DNA from: Streptomyces sp. HPF1205
GTDB lineage: Bacteria; Actinomycetota; Actinomycetes; Streptomycetales; Streptomycetaceae
Assembly (NCBI RefSeq): GCF_020400825.1
Contig: NZ_JAINVH010000001.1
Span: forward strand, 310,001-374,000
Length of the DNA: 64,000 nucleotides
Reading direction: 5' to 3'
Part shown: piece by piece, positions 27,021 through 39,400 of the stretch
How the letters are laid out: the number at the start of each line of letters is the position of its first letter
Numbering within the stretch: the first letter of the stretch is position 1
Notes under the pieces: model-generated
What the model was told of the DNA's origin: nothing
What the model saw: the letters and a program-made list of their open reading frames with translations, nothing else
Database searches by the model: none
Position numbers and translations under genes: made by a program

Positions 27021-29236
27021 GCAACATCCCCGAGACCGGGCGGACCACCCGGATCACCATCCGGCTGGTCATCCTGCAGATCCTCGTCGTGTCGCTGCTG
27101 CTCACCCTGGGCGGCCGGCTGTGGTACCTGCAGATCCGCAACGGACAGCAGTACCAGCAGAAAGCGGCCAGCAACAACATCCAGCAGGTCGTCACGCCCG
27201 CCGTGCGCGGCACCATCGTCGACGACCGCGGCGTGCCGCTCGCCGACAACGAGACCCGGCTCGTGGTCTCCGCCAGCCGTACCGACCTGCTCAAGCAGGC
27301 CGACGACGGCAAGGCCGTGCTCACCCGGCTGGCCGGCGTCCTCGGCATGAAGCCCGAGGACGTCATGCAGAAGGTCCGGCTGTGCGACGCGCACACCCCG
27401 CGGCCCTGCTGGAACGGTTCGCCCTACCAGCCGATCCCCATCACCGACTCCGCGACCACCCAGCAGGCCCTGCAGATCATGGAGCGGCGCGAGGACTTCC
27501 CCGGCGTCACCGCCCAGCCCACCGCCGTACGCCGCTACGCCTCCCCGGACCACTCCAACGCCGCCCAGGTGCTCGGCTACCTCTCGCCCGTCACCGACGA
27601 CGAGGTCGCCGCCTCGGAGAAGACCGGCAACCCGCTGCTGCGCTCCGACCAGATCGGCCGCTCCGGCCTGGAGCACACCTACGACGAGCAGTTGCGCGGC
27701 AAGGCCGGCGTGACCCGCTACGAGGTGGACAACCTCGGCCGGGTCATCGGCAAGGCCGGCGACACCCCGGCCGTCCCCGGCGGCACCCTCGTCACCAGCC
27801 TCGACGCGCGCGTCCAGGCGGTCACCGAGAAGCAGCTGGCCACCGCCATGGACGAGGCCCGCAAGACCTACGACCCGATCACCCACGAGAACTACAAGGC
27901 CGACTCCGGCGCCGCGGTCGTCATGGACAACCGCACCGGTCAGATCATCGCCATGGCCAGCGCGCCCACCTACGACCCCAACGCCTGGGTGGGCGGCATC
28001 TCCGCCAAGGACTACAAGGCCCTCACCGACACCAAGTCCAACTACCCGCTGCTCAACCGGGCCATCCAGGGCCAGTCCGCGCCCGGCTCCACGTTCAAGG
28101 TGGTCTCCACCTCGGCCGCGGTCAACGCCGGCTACTCGATCGACGGCGACTACCCCTGCACCCCGTCGCTGACCATCGGCAACCGCGAGTTCAAGAACTT
28201 CGAGAACGAGTCGTTCGGCGACATCTCGCTGGCCAAGGCCCTGGAGGTGTCCTGCGACACCGTCTTCTACGGCCTGGCCTACGACGAGTGGCAGAAGGAC
28301 GGCGGCACCAGCCCCAAGCACCCCAAGGACTGGTTCTACCGGACCGCCCACCAGTTCGGCCTCGGCGCCAGGACCGGCGTCGACCTGCCCGGCGAGGTCA
28401 CCGGCCGGGTCCCGGACCGGCAGTGGAAGAAGGACTTCTGGAAGGCCAACAAGGACGAGTGGTGCAAGGTCGCCAAGACCAAGCGCGAGGACTACCAGGC
28501 CCAGATCTACCGCGAGGACTGCACCGACGGCGCCGTGCTGCGCGCCGGTGACTCCGTCAACTACGCCATCGGCCAGGGCGACACCCTGGTCACCCCGGTC
28601 CAGATGGCCCGGATCTACGCGGCACTGGCCAACGGCGGCACCCTCTACCAGCCGACCATAGGAAAGGCCGTGGTCAGCCCGGACGGCAAGACGGTCACCC
28701 CGATCAAGCCCAAGGTGGTCGGCCACCTGCCGGACAGCCCCGACACCCTGAAGTACATCAACAAGGCGCTGGCCGGCGTGATCACCGACGGCACCGCCGC
28801 CTGGAAGTTCGGCAACTGGCCGCAGGACAAGATCACCCTGCACGCCAAGACCGGTACCGCCGAGGTCGCCGGCAAGCAGACCACGTCGTGGCTGGACACG
28901 TACACCAAGGACTACACGGTCGTGATGACCATCTCGCAGGCCGGTACCGGTTCCGGCGGTTCCGGTACCGCCATCCGGCGGATCTACGAGGCGATGTACG
29001 GCATCAAGAAGGACAGCTCGCAGATCGACCCCAAGAAGGGCATCATGCCGAAGCCGGTCACGGCACTGCCGAAGATCTCCTCCGACGGCGTGGTCGTGCC
29101 CGCCTCCTACGACGCCGGCCTCCCGTTCGCCATGCCCGGCGGCTCGCGCACCGCGCCCGGCCCCGCCGCCGTCCCGGCCGCCCTCACCCCGACCAGGACC
29201 GAGCGCCTGCTCTACGGCAGGAAGTACGCGGCATGA
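27017..29236 (+). CDS. mrdA: Class B penicillin-binding protein 2 (peptidoglycan transpeptidase)
   Basis: A 739-residue transpeptidase that cross-links peptidoglycan. It has an N-terminal membrane anchor (about 16-38), a pedestal/dimerisation domain and a transpeptidase domain. The active serine is in STFK (358-361), the second motif is SCD (412-414) in the PBP2 style, and KTG is at 611-613. The segment between the second and third motifs has an insertion rich in Trp, Lys and Asp near residues 430-510. The ATG overlaps the mreD stop, and the stop overlaps the rodA start (both ATGA), so the three are tightly coupled. Known family role: spore-wall synthesis partner of RodA. Confidence 0.96.
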   Translation: MSNIPETGRTTRITIRLVILQILVVSLLLTLGGRLWYLQIRNGQQYQQKAASNNIQQVVTPAVRGTIVDDRGVPLADNETRLVVSASRTDLLKQADDGKAVLTRLAGVLGMKPEDVMQKVRLCDAHTPRPCWNGSPYQPIPITDSATTQQALQIMERREDFPGVTAQPTAVRRYASPDHSNAAQVLGYLSPVTDDEVAASEKTGNPLLRSDQIGRSGLEHTYDEQLRGKAGVTRYEVDNLGRVIGKAGDTPAVPGGTLVTSLDARVQAVTEKQLATAMDEARKTYDPITHENYKADSGAAVVMDNRTGQIIAMASAPTYDPNAWVGGISAKDYKALTDTKSNYPLLNRAIQGQSAPGSTFKVVSTSAAVNAGYSIDGDYPCTPSLTIGNREFKNFENESFGDISLAKALEVSCDTVFYGLAYDEWQKDGGTSPKHPKDWFYRTAHQFGLGARTGVDLPGEVTGRVPDRQWKKDFWKANKDEWCKVAKTKREDYQAQIYREDCTDGAVLRAGDSVNYAIGQGDTLVTPVQMARIYAALANGGTLYQPTIGKAVVSPDGKTVTPIKPKVVGHLPDSPDTLKYINKALAGVITDGTAAWKFGNWPQDKITLHAKTGTAEVAGKQTTSWLDTYTKDYTVVMTISQAGTGSGGSGTAIRRIYEAMYGIKKDSSQIDPKKGIMPKPVTALPKISSDGVVVPASYDAGLPFAMPGGSRTAPGPAAVPAALTPTRTERLLYGRKYAA

Positions 29237-30429
29237 GCGCGCACGGCTACTCGATCCGCCGGTTCACACCCGAACGCTCCACCCTCGGCAAGCTGTTCGC
29301 CCGCGACTCCGTGGTGCGCCGGATGGACTGGCTGCTGCTGTTCGCCACCGTCCTGCTGTGCGGCATCGGCACCGTCCTGGTCTACTCGGCCACCCGCAAC
29401 CGCACCAACCTCACCCACGGCGACCACTACTACTTCCTGATCCGGCACGTGATGAACGCCGGCATCGGCTTCGGCCTCGCCGCCGGGGCCATGGCCATAG
29501 GACACCGCAGGATGCGCGGGGTCGCGCCCTTCTTCTACGTCCTGTCCATCCTGGGCATCCTGGCCGTCCTCAGCCCACTGGGCTCCACCGTCAACGGCGC
29601 CCACTCCTGGATCGTGATCGGCGGCGGCTTCTCCCTGCAGCCCTCGGAGTTCGTCAAGATCGCCATCATCATCGGCATGGCCATGGTGCTGTCGGGCCGG
29701 GTCGACGCCGGCGACAAGGCCCACCCGGACAACCGCACGGTGACGCAGGCACTGGCGCTCGCCCTCCTGCCGATCATGATCATCCTGCTCATGCCCGACC
29801 TCGGCTCCATCATGGTGCTGGTCGCCATCGTGCTCGGCGTCCTGCTGGCCTCCGGCTCATCCAACCGCTGGGTCTTCGGCCTGATCCTGGCCGGCGTCGC
29901 CGGTTCGCTGACCGTCTGGAAGCTCGGCATCCTCAGCCAGTACCAGGTCGACCGGTTCGCCGCCTTCGCCAACCCCGCCCTCGACCCCTCGGGCGTCGGC
30001 TACAACACCAGCCAGGCCCGTATCGCCATCGGCTCCGGCGGCCTCCTCGGCAAGGGCCTGTTCCACGGCACCCAGACCACCGGCCAGTTCGTCCCCGAGC
30101 AGCAGACCGACTTCGTCTTCTCCGTCGCCGGAGAGGAGCTCGGCTTCGTCGGCGCGGCCTTCATCATCCTGCTCATCGGCGTCATCCTCTGGCGCGCCTG
30201 CGCCATCGCGCGCGCGGCCACCGACCTGTACGGCACGATCGTGGCCGCCGGCGTCGTCGCCTGGTTCGCCTTCCAGTCCTTCGAGAACATCGGCATGACC
30301 CTCGGCATCATGCCCGTCGCCGGCATCCCCCTGCCCTTCGTCTCCTACGGCGGCTCCTCCATGTTCGCCAACTGCATCGCCATAGGGCTCCTCCAGTCGG
30401 TGAAGATGCAGCGGCCGATGTCGGCCTGA
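29233..30429 (+). CDS. rodA: SEDS-family peptidoglycan glycosyltransferase RodA (Streptomyces Sfr)
   Basis: A 398-residue polytopic protein with about ten helices. SEDS signatures are GAHSWIVIGGGFSLQPSEFVK, the GYNTSQARIAIGSGGLLGKG loop, PEQQTDFVFSVAGEELGF and the C-terminal PLPFVSYGGSSM. SEDS proteins polymerise glycan strands from lipid II and pair with a class B PBP, here the overlapping upstream gene. It ends the mre operon; a new promoter precedes the next gene. Confidence 0.96.
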   Translation: MSAHGYSIRRFTPERSTLGKLFARDSVVRRMDWLLLFATVLLCGIGTVLVYSATRNRTNLTHGDHYYFLIRHVMNAGIGFGLAAGAMAIGHRRMRGVAPFFYVLSILGILAVLSPLGSTVNGAHSWIVIGGGFSLQPSEFVKIAIIIGMAMVLSGRVDAGDKAHPDNRTVTQALALALLPIMIILLMPDLGSIMVLVAIVLGVLLASGSSNRWVFGLILAGVAGSLTVWKLGILSQYQVDRFAAFANPALDPSGVGYNTSQARIAIGSGGLLGKGLFHGTQTTGQFVPEQQTDFVFSVAGEELGFVGAAFIILLIGVILWRACAIARAATDLYGTIVAAGVVAWFAFQSFENIGMTLGIMPVAGIPLPFVSYGGSSMFANCIAIGLLQSVKMQRPMSA

Positions 30430-30507
30430 CCCGCGGCCCGGGCCGCGGCGGGCGGTGGCGGGCGGCGGCGGGGCGGGCGGCGGGCCGAGGGGCGCGAGCG
30501 CCTCGGG

Positions 30508-30560
30508 TACCCTTGAGGGTCACCCCAAGCAGCCTCGGGGTGCGACCGAGGGTCACCCCA
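30508..30560 (+). promoter_or_regulatory. Promoter and repeated leader of the TIGR03960 gene
   Basis: A probable -10 box TACCCT (30508-30513) is preceded by the inverted repeat CCGAGGGGCGC/GCGCCTCGG. In the leader the sequence GAGGGTCACCCCA occurs twice (30515-30527 and 30548-30560). Between the copies lies GGGGTG, which can pair with the CACCCC of either copy, giving two mutually exclusive hairpins just before the start codon. Confidence 0.45.
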
Positions 30561-30585
30561 CCGCCAGCTCATGAGAGACACCGAG

Positions 30586-32544
<1,959 letters not shown>

Positions 32545-32578
32545 GGGGGCGGCTGCCGGGACGGCGTCGTACGACGGG

Positions 32579-32614
32579 GACAGCCCCGCGCCCTGGGGAG
32601 GGTGCGGGGCTGTC
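32579..32614. terminator. Hairpin between the TIGR03960 gene and the SGNH hydrolase gene
   Basis: An 11-bp perfect stem GACAGCCCCGC/GCGGGGCTGTC with a 14-base loop lies between the two convergent genes and probably serves both. Confidence 0.8.
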
Positions 32615-32642
32615 GTCGTCCGGCGCGGGTGGCGCCGGGGGG

Positions 32643-34019
32643 TCAGTGGGTGGTGGCCGGCGGGAGCTGGGAGAAGGCGGTCGGGGCGGGGGAGTGGCGG
32701 AAGAGGGTGGCGGGGACGGCGTCGGCCATGGCGTGGTAGCCGTCGGGGTTGAGGTGGAGGCCGTCGCCGACGTCGTAGGCGGGTGCGAGCCGGTGGGGGT
32801 CGGCCGGGTCGCGGACGGTCTTGTCGAAGTCGACGACGGCGTCGAACCGGCCGCTGGTGCGGATCCAGTCGTTGACCGCCTGGCGGGCGGCCTCGTGGTA
32901 GCCGGACGGGTCGTCGTAGCCGTTGCCGCCGAAGGGGGTGATGGTGGCTCCGTAGACGCGCAGGCCCTGGGCGTGGGCGCGGGTGATGATCTGCTCGTAG
33001 GCGCCGATGAGGTCGGCCGTGACCTGCTTGGATGCTGCCTCGGTGGCGTCGGCGGTGCCGATGTCGTTGACGCCTTCGAAGACGAGGAGCCAGCTCACGC
33101 CGCTCTGGGCGAGGACGTCGCGGTCGAAGCGGGCCAGGGCGTTGGGGCCGAGGCCGTCGTGCAGGATGCGGTTGCCGCCGGCCGCCTGGTTGAGGATCGC
33201 GATGTCCGAGGTGCCGGGCTTGGACTGCAGCCGGGCCAGGAGCTGGTCGGGCCAGCGGTTGTTCATGTTGGTGGTGGAGCCGCGGCCGTCGGTGATGGAG
33301 TCGCCGAGCATGATGGCGGCAGAGGTGTTGCTCCTGGACCACACCTCCAGGCCGCTGAGGAAGTACCAGTGGTCGGCTGTGGTGGCCCCTGGCAGGTCGG
33401 TGTCGTCGAGGTGGTCACCGGAGACCATGTAGGAGGTGGTGCGGGAGCCGGGGTGCGAGGTGATGCTGGTCGATGCCTGGCCGTCGGCGAGGTAGAGGGT
33501 CACGGTGAGGTTGCTTCCCGGCTGGACGGGGAAGTCCAGCGGGTCGGTGACCGCCTGGGCGCCCATGGGTATGTCCATGCCGGGCTTCCCGCCGAACGTG
33601 ACGGGGTGTGTGCTGCCGGGTTCGACGGCGCTGACGCCGGCCTTTCCGCCGGCCGGCCGTGCGACGGATACGGCCGTGATCGGCAGGTCGGTGCCGCCGA
33701 AGGCGTTGGACAGGCGCAGCCGCATGTAGCGGCCGCCGACCGAGACGTGCACGGTCTGGCGCAGGGTGGTGTGGGCGAAGACGAGGTCGCTCTGGGTGAA
33801 GGGCGCCGGCGGCATGTTGCCGGGCTCCGTCAGTTGCGGCATGGCGGTCCAGGTGTTCACCCAGTGGGCGCCGGCCGTGGTCGGGGTCGCGTAGTCGGAC
33901 CGGGCGGACCGGGAGGTCGCGCTGCCGGCTGCCGCGCCGATCGCCGACGGGACGACGAAGCCCGCCGCCGCGACGGCCAGCGTGACGGCCACGCCGACCA
34001 GCGATGATGCTCGCTTCAT
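32643..34019 (-). CDS. Secreted SGNH/GDSL hydrolase
   Basis: A 458-residue exported esterase-type enzyme. A signal peptide spans roughly residues 1-35. A beta-rich N-terminal domain comes before the SGNH catalytic domain, in which all four blocks are visible: GDS with Ser241, GGN at 281-283, GVND at 316-319, and Asp419-x2-His422 in DGLHLNPDGYH. Such enzymes remove acyl groups from polysaccharides or lipids; the substrate is not known. The ATG at 34019 has GGAGGC 9 bases upstream. The 600-base upstream region holds CGAAA/TTTCG elements like those near Streptomyces sugar-utilisation genes. Confidence 0.92.
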   Translation of the reverse strand: MKRASSLVGVAVTLAVAAAGFVVPSAIGAAAGSATSRSARSDYATPTTAGAHWVNTWTAMPQLTEPGNMPPAPFTQSDLVFAHTTLRQTVHVSVGGRYMRLRLSNAFGGTDLPITAVSVARPAGGKAGVSAVEPGSTHPVTFGGKPGMDIPMGAQAVTDPLDFPVQPGSNLTVTLYLADGQASTSITSHPGSRTTSYMVSGDHLDDTDLPGATTADHWYFLSGLEVWSRSNTSAAIMLGDSITDGRGSTTNMNNRWPDQLLARLQSKPGTSDIAILNQAAGGNRILHDGLGPNALARFDRDVLAQSGVSWLLVFEGVNDIGTADATEAASKQVTADLIGAYEQIITRAHAQGLRVYGATITPFGGNGYDDPSGYHEAARQAVNDWIRTSGRFDAVVDFDKTVRDPADPHRLAPAYDVGDGLHLNPDGYHAMADAVPATLFRHSPAPTAFSQLPPATTH

Positions 34020-34618
34020 GAGTGAGATGCCTCCATCGGCTGCCAAGGGTGCGGGTGGTGTGCGGTGGTGTGCGGTGGTGGGTCCGTGGCGGTGCGGCCG
34101 GGCGGCGGTACGGATGCGTCCGTACGCATACGGCGGTAGGGATGCGGGGGTACGGATGCGGCGGTACGGGTACGTGCGCTGCGCCCCATCGGGCCTCCAC
34201 CGCTGACGTCCGGTCCGGTCCTCGAAACATTCGTGCGAATCGCCGAAACGGCGGTCACGGTATTGGGGAGGGAGAGGGCAGTCAATACCTCGTACCGAAA
34301 TGGCGGGAGGTGTCGGCGGGTGCGGAAACCCTGCTTATAGGGGGGTGGTTGGGTCCACCTTCGCAGGTCGGTCACGTGCGCCGGGTGCGTGAAGCACTCG
34401 CTGGCTGCGTGTGTGTTCGGTGGGTCGTGCGTCTGGGCGCCGAAACCTTTCGGGTGGATTTCGGAAGGTTCTGCGGGCCCGGGGGCGTGCCGCCCCTTCC
34501 AGGGGGCGCCGACCACGCGGCGGCCCCGCGGCCGGTGCGTCTGCGGCGGCGGGGCGGCCGTCGTGCGGGGGAGGACAGGGCCGGCGCGTGGACCGGCGCG
34601 TGGGCCGGGCATGGACCG
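34020..34618. other. Long intergenic region upstream of the SGNH hydrolase gene
   Basis: This 599-base stretch has no supported gene. Next to the hydrolase start it holds imperfect repeats of GTGCGGTGGT (34050-34080) and of a unit like GTACGGATGCGGCG (34106-34170), which would form the mRNA leader. Further out are CGAAACATTCG (34223-34233) and CGAAACCTTTCG (34441-34452). A moderately AT-rich patch around 34220-34345 may hold the promoter. Confidence 0.55.
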
Positions 34619-35110
34619 CTAGAGCGTGAACAGCACCCGGTCCCATCTGCTGTGCCGGCCCGCGATGGTGGTGTCGACGGCGGCCCGCACCTCGTCGCCG
34701 TCCGCGTAGAGGCGGACGGTGCCGGTCGCTTCGGGGGGCAGGCGCACGATGGAGGTGACGCCCTTGCCGAGGTTGCCGGACACGGTGGGGGTGGCCCGCC
34801 AGCCGCTGCGGGGGCCGGTGCCCGGGATGCGGACGGACGTGGTGTTGGTGACGGCCAGGCTGCCGGGGTCGAGGGTGCCGCGCACCTGGATGTCGTCCAT
34901 GGCGATCGTGTACTCGACGTACTCCTGCGAGCCGGCCTCCGTGCGGGGCGGTGCGGACGACCGGGCCGCGCCGGGCAGGGCCTCCGGGGCGCGGACCTGG
35001 GCCTGGGCCCGCGGTACGGCGGCGGGCAGGAGGAGGACGGCCGCGGCGCCCAGAGCGGCCGCGGCCGTGACGGTGAGGGTGGTACGCGCGGTGGTACGCG
35101 GCGAGCGCAT
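34619..35110 (-). CDS. Secreted protein of unknown function, 163 residues
   Basis: Not recognised. The product begins with a basic, then Ala/Leu-rich signal peptide (MRSPRTTARTTLTVTAAAAL, cut probably near AQA at 36-38). A linker and a beta-rich domain of about 110 residues without cysteine follow (QVRGTLDPGSLAVTNTTSV, TVSGNLGKGVTSIVRLPPEA), ending RWDRVLFTL. No lipobox or cell-wall anchor is visible. The start ATG at 35110 has GGAGCACCCC just before it. It lies on the same strand as the SGNH hydrolase, 600 bases upstream of it. Confidence 0.75.
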   Translation of the reverse strand: MRSPRTTARTTLTVTAAAALGAAAVLLLPAAVPRAQAQVRAPEALPGAARSSAPPRTEAGSQEYVEYTIAMDDIQVRGTLDPGSLAVTNTTSVRIPGTGPRSGWRATPTVSGNLGKGVTSIVRLPPEATGTVRLYADGDEVRAAVDTTIAGRHSRWDRVLFTL

Positions 35111-35398
35111 GGGGTGCTCCGTAAGTTGTCAGGTGGCCCGGCGGTTCACCGCCACCGCTACCCCGTCCCGCCGCGGGCGCCGCGCCTCATGCGCCGGACG
35201 GCCCAGCCGCACGACCCGCACGCGCGAACCTCGGGGCGGCGACCGGCGCGGCGCACCGGGATCGGCGGCGGTTTTCCACAGGGGGCGCGGCAGCGGCGGA
35301 TACTGGGGCGCGACGCGGCGTAACCTTGGACATGCGGTGCGGGACAGCCGTACCGCACTCGTACGAGCCGCACACACACGACGAGGGACTGAACGACA

Positions 35399-36211
35399 CT
35401 GGGCAAGCGACAGCCCGAAGGCCCGCCGCCCGCACCCGCGGTGCAGCGCATCCGCCTGCGTTACACCAAGCGCGGCCGCCTCCGGTTCACCAGCCACCGC
35501 GACTTCCAGCGCGCCTTCGAGCGGGCACTGCGCCGCGCCGACGTGCCGATGGCGTACTCGGCGGGCTTCACCCCCCACCCCAAGGTGTCGTACGCGGGCG
35601 CCGCACCCACCGGCGTCGGCAGTGAGGCGGAATACCTGGAGATCGCGCTCGCCCAGGCGCGGGACCCGGAGGAGCTCAGGCTCCTGCTCGACGAGTCGCT
35701 GCCCGCCGGACTGGACGTCATCGAGGCGGTCGAGGCCCGTACCCCGGGCCTCGCCGAGCGCCTGGAGGCGTCGGTCTGGGAGCTGCGGCTCGAAGGTGTC
35801 GAGCCGGCGCAGGCGCGGCGGGCGGTCGCCGCGTTCCTCGCCGCGGACACCGTGGAGGTGCGGCGCAGCACCAAGAACGGCATGCGCACCTTCGACTGCC
35901 GGTCCGCCGTCACCCGCCTCGAGGTCGCCGACGGCGTCGAGACGGAGGGCGCGGACCCGGCAGTAGGGGGAGGCGATGGGCCGCGGGACCGCGCTTGTGC
36001 GATACTGCGGCTGGTTGTGCGGCACCTGACACCTGCCGTACGGCCCGACGACGTACTGTCCGGCCTCCAGGCGACGGCCGACCTCGCGCCGCCGGTCCCC
36101 GCAGCGGTGACCAGGCTGGCGCAGGGGCCGCTCGACGAGGAGTCCGGCACGGTCACCGACCCGCTCGCGAACGATCGCGACGCCGTGGCGGTGCCTGCCG
36201 GTTCCGTGTAG
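35399..36211 (+). CDS. TIGR03936 family radical-SAM-associated protein (probable CTG start)
   Basis: The family partner of TIGR03960, about 270 residues, with the signature IRLRYTKRGRLRFTSHRDFQ and AYSAGFTPHPKVSYA. It carries no iron-sulfur motif of its own; in other bacteria the domain is fused to or encoded beside TIGR03960. The first conventional start is GTG 35441, but no RBS precedes it. GAGGGA lies 10 bases before CTG 35399, and the 14 codons from there encode GKRQPEGPPPAPAVQ, which I recall as the N-terminus of Streptomyces homologues. No ATG, GTG or TTG is in frame between the upstream stop (35390) and 35441. I therefore extend to CTG as an inference. RNase E follows after 220 bases. 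Confidence 0.82.
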   Translation: MGKRQPEGPPPAPAVQRIRLRYTKRGRLRFTSHRDFQRAFERALRRADVPMAYSAGFTPHPKVSYAGAAPTGVGSEAEYLEIALAQARDPEELRLLLDESLPAGLDVIEAVEARTPGLAERLEASVWELRLEGVEPAQARRAVAAFLAADTVEVRRSTKNGMRTFDCRSAVTRLEVADGVETEGADPAVGGGDGPRDRACAILRLVVRHLTPAVRPDDVLSGLQATADLAPPVPAAVTRLAQGPLDEESGTVTDPLANDRDAVAVPAGSV

Positions 36212-36431
36212 GTACGCCGTCGACGCGACGCCGACGAGACCGGGAGCCACCCGGGTCCGGCGCCGCTGACCACATGAGACTTTCGTCGGTTCCGCGAGGG
36301 CGGCCCGACGAGCGAGACAACAGCTCCCGTGCGGCGCCCGCGCCCGGCGGAGGGCGGCACCGCGCAACCAAGCGGCAGGCCGCCCCGGCCGACGGCACGG
36401 CGCCCGGGAGCATGACGGGAGCACAGCCCGA

Positions 36432-39400
36432 ATGCCCGAGACCGATTCCACCGTTCAAGGTCGGACCCCCGAGACCCCTGACGCCGCCTCCGCCGCTTCC
36501 GCGGCCGAGGACAGCGCGGCCCCGCGCCGCCGCCGTCGTGCCGCGTCCCGCCCCGCCGGACCACCGGCCGGCACCGAGAGTGGCGGGAACGCCGAGGTGA
36601 CGGCCGCCGGCGGCGTCGCCGAGCCCGCTGCCGAGGGCGAGGCCGCGCCCGCGCGGACCCGGCGCCGTACCACCCGCAAGGCGACCACGTCCGCCGCTGA
36701 GGCGTCCGCCGAGAGCCCCGAGGCACCCGCGGCTGACGAGGCCGCGCCCAAGCGGCGCCGTACGACCCGCAAGGCCACCGCATCCGACACGGCCGAAAGC
36801 GCCGCCGAACCCACGCAGCCCGCCCCTGCCGCTAAGGCCGAGGCGCCTGCCGCCGAGGAGGAGGCCGCTCCCGCGCGTACGCGGCGTCGGGCGACCCGTA
36901 AGCCGACGGCCCCTGCCGGTGCCCCTGCCGAGGCCGAAGCCGTCGTCCCGGCTGCCGAGGCCGAGGTGCCCGTGGCCGAGGAGGAGGCTGCTCCCGCGCG
37001 TACGCGTCGCCGGGCGACGCGTAAGGCGACGGCGCCCGCGGGTGCTCCTGCCGAGGCGGAGGTCGTCGTCCCGGCTGCCGAGGCCGAGGCCGAAGCGGCG
37101 CCCGCCAGGACGCGCCGTGCCACGCGTAAGACGGCCGCTGAGGCCGAAGCCGTCGTCCCGGCTGCCGAAGCCGAGGCGCCTGTGGCCGAGGAGGAGGCTG
37201 CTCCCGCGCGTACGCGGCGTCGGGCGACGCGTAAGGCGACGGCGCCCGCGGGTGCTCCTGCCGAGGCGGAGGTCGTCGTCCCGGCTGCCGAGGCCGAGGC
37301 GCCCGCTGCCGACAGCGAGGCGGCGCCCGCGCGGACGCGGCGCCGGGCGACCCGTGCGGCCTCCGCCCCCGCCGCTGAGGCCGAGGTGCCTGCCGCCGAG
37401 AGCGAGGCCGCTCCCGCGCGGACGCGGCGCCGGGCGACGCGGGCGGCCTCCGCCCCCGCGCCCGCCGAGCAAGCGGCCGCCGCCGTGACCGAGGCGCCCG
37501 CCGCCGAGGAGGAGGCCGCGACCGGGCGGACGCGGCGCCGGGCGACCCGTAAGGCCGCCGAGCCCGCCCCCGCGCCCGAGCCGACCCCGGCCGAGGCGCC
37601 CGCGCCCGCCGCCGGACGCGGCCGGGGCGCCCGCAGGACCGCCCCGCTGCCCACCTTCTCCGCGGGCGAGGGTTCGCGCCGGCTGAAGTCCGGAGCGCTC
37701 GCGCCCAAGGAGCCGGAGGCCGGGCAGCCCGCGCCGGAAGCCCGCGCGTACACCGGCATCGCCCTGCGCGACGGCGACCACTGGACGGTCGAGGTCGACG
37801 ACGCCTACGAGATCCGCGGCTACGGCGAGACGATCGAGGAGGCCACCGCCGAGGCGGTGATCGCCCTCTCGACGGCCTTCGACGTGCCCGCCGAGTCCGT
37901 GGCGATCGACGTGCGCACCGAAGGGGGCGCGCGGGCCGAGCAGCGCGGCGAGCCGGCGGAGCCCACGGGACGCGGGCGGCGACGCGCCGTACGCCCCGCG
38001 ATGGCCGTCTTCCAGGCGCCCGTGTTCCAGGCCCCGCAGGCCGGCGCCGGGCAGCCGGCCGCCGAGGAGCCCGCCGGGCACGGAGAAGCCGAGGAGCAGA
38101 GCGGGCGCGACGAAGCCGAGAAGCACGCCGAGCGCGGTGACCACGCGGAGGAGACCGAGGAGCGCCCCTCGCGCCGTCGCCGCCGCCGTCGCGGCCCGGG
38201 CGAGCAGGCGTTCACGGGCACGACCCCGGCCGACGAGCCGGAGGCCGAGACCGCCGCCGACACCGACCTCGACGAGGAAGCCGCGGAGATCGAGGCCGAG
38301 GCCGAGGCGGAGACGGGCGCCGAGGAGCGTCCCTCGCGTCGCCGCCGCCGCGGTGGCCGCCGCCGTCGGCGCGGCGAGGCCGCCGAGCACGGCGAGTCGT
38401 CCGCCGACGAGGACGGCGAGGACGAGACCGAGGCCGAGCAGGAGCACGAGGATGCGGAGGACGGCGAGGAGGACGGCACCCCCTCCAGCGCCTCCAGCCG
38501 TCGTCGTCGCCGTCGCCGTCGCCGCGGCAGCGACGCCGCCGCCGAGGAGACGTCCGCGGACGACCCGGAGCGCACGGTGGTCAAGGTCCGCGAACCGCGC
38601 CAGCGCGCCGAAGGCGGCACCGGCGTGGACGAGGTGCAGTCCATCAAGGGCTCGACCCGTCTGGAGGCCAAGAAGCAGCGCCGCCGCGAAGGGCGCGAGC
38701 AGGGCCGCCGCCGCGTGCCGATCATCACCGAGGCCGAGTTCCTGGCCCGCCGCGAGGCGGTCGAGCGGGTCATGGTGGTCCGGCAGAACGGCGACCGCAC
38801 CCAGATCGGCGTGCTGGAGGACGACGTCCTCGTCGAGCACTACGTCAACAAGGAGCAGGCCACCAGCTACGTCGGCAACGTCTACCTGGGCAAGGTCCAG
38901 AACGTGCTGCCGTCGATGGAGGCCGCCTTCGTCGACATCGGCAAGGGCCGCAACGCCGTGCTCTACGCCGGCGAGGTCAACTTCGAGGCGCTCGGCCTGT
39001 CCGGCGGTCCGCGCCGGATCGAGTCCGCCCTGAAGTCCGGCCAGCCGGTGCTCGTCCAGGTCACCAAGGACCCGATCGGCCACAAGGGCGCCCGCCTGAC
39101 CAGCCAGGTCTCGCTGCCCGGCCGGTACCTGGTGTACGTGCCCGAGGGCTCGATGACCGGCATCAGCCGCAAGCTGCCCGACACCGAGCGGGCCCGGCTG
39201 AAGACCATCCTGAAGAAGATCGTCCCCGAGGACGCGGGCGTCATCGTGCGCACCGCGGCCGAGGGGGCCAGCGAGGACGAGCTGCGCCGCGACGTCGAGC
39301 GGCTCCAGGCCCAGTGGACCGACATCCAGAAGAAGGCCAAGACCGGCAACGCGCCCACGCTGCTGTACGGCGAGCCGGACATGACCGTGCGGGTGGTCCG

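Noticed and set aside
34016..34646. Open frames in the 600-base gap upstream of the SGNH gene
   Set aside because: Pro/Arg/Thr-rich translations without RBS or family resemblance; simple repeats explain them.
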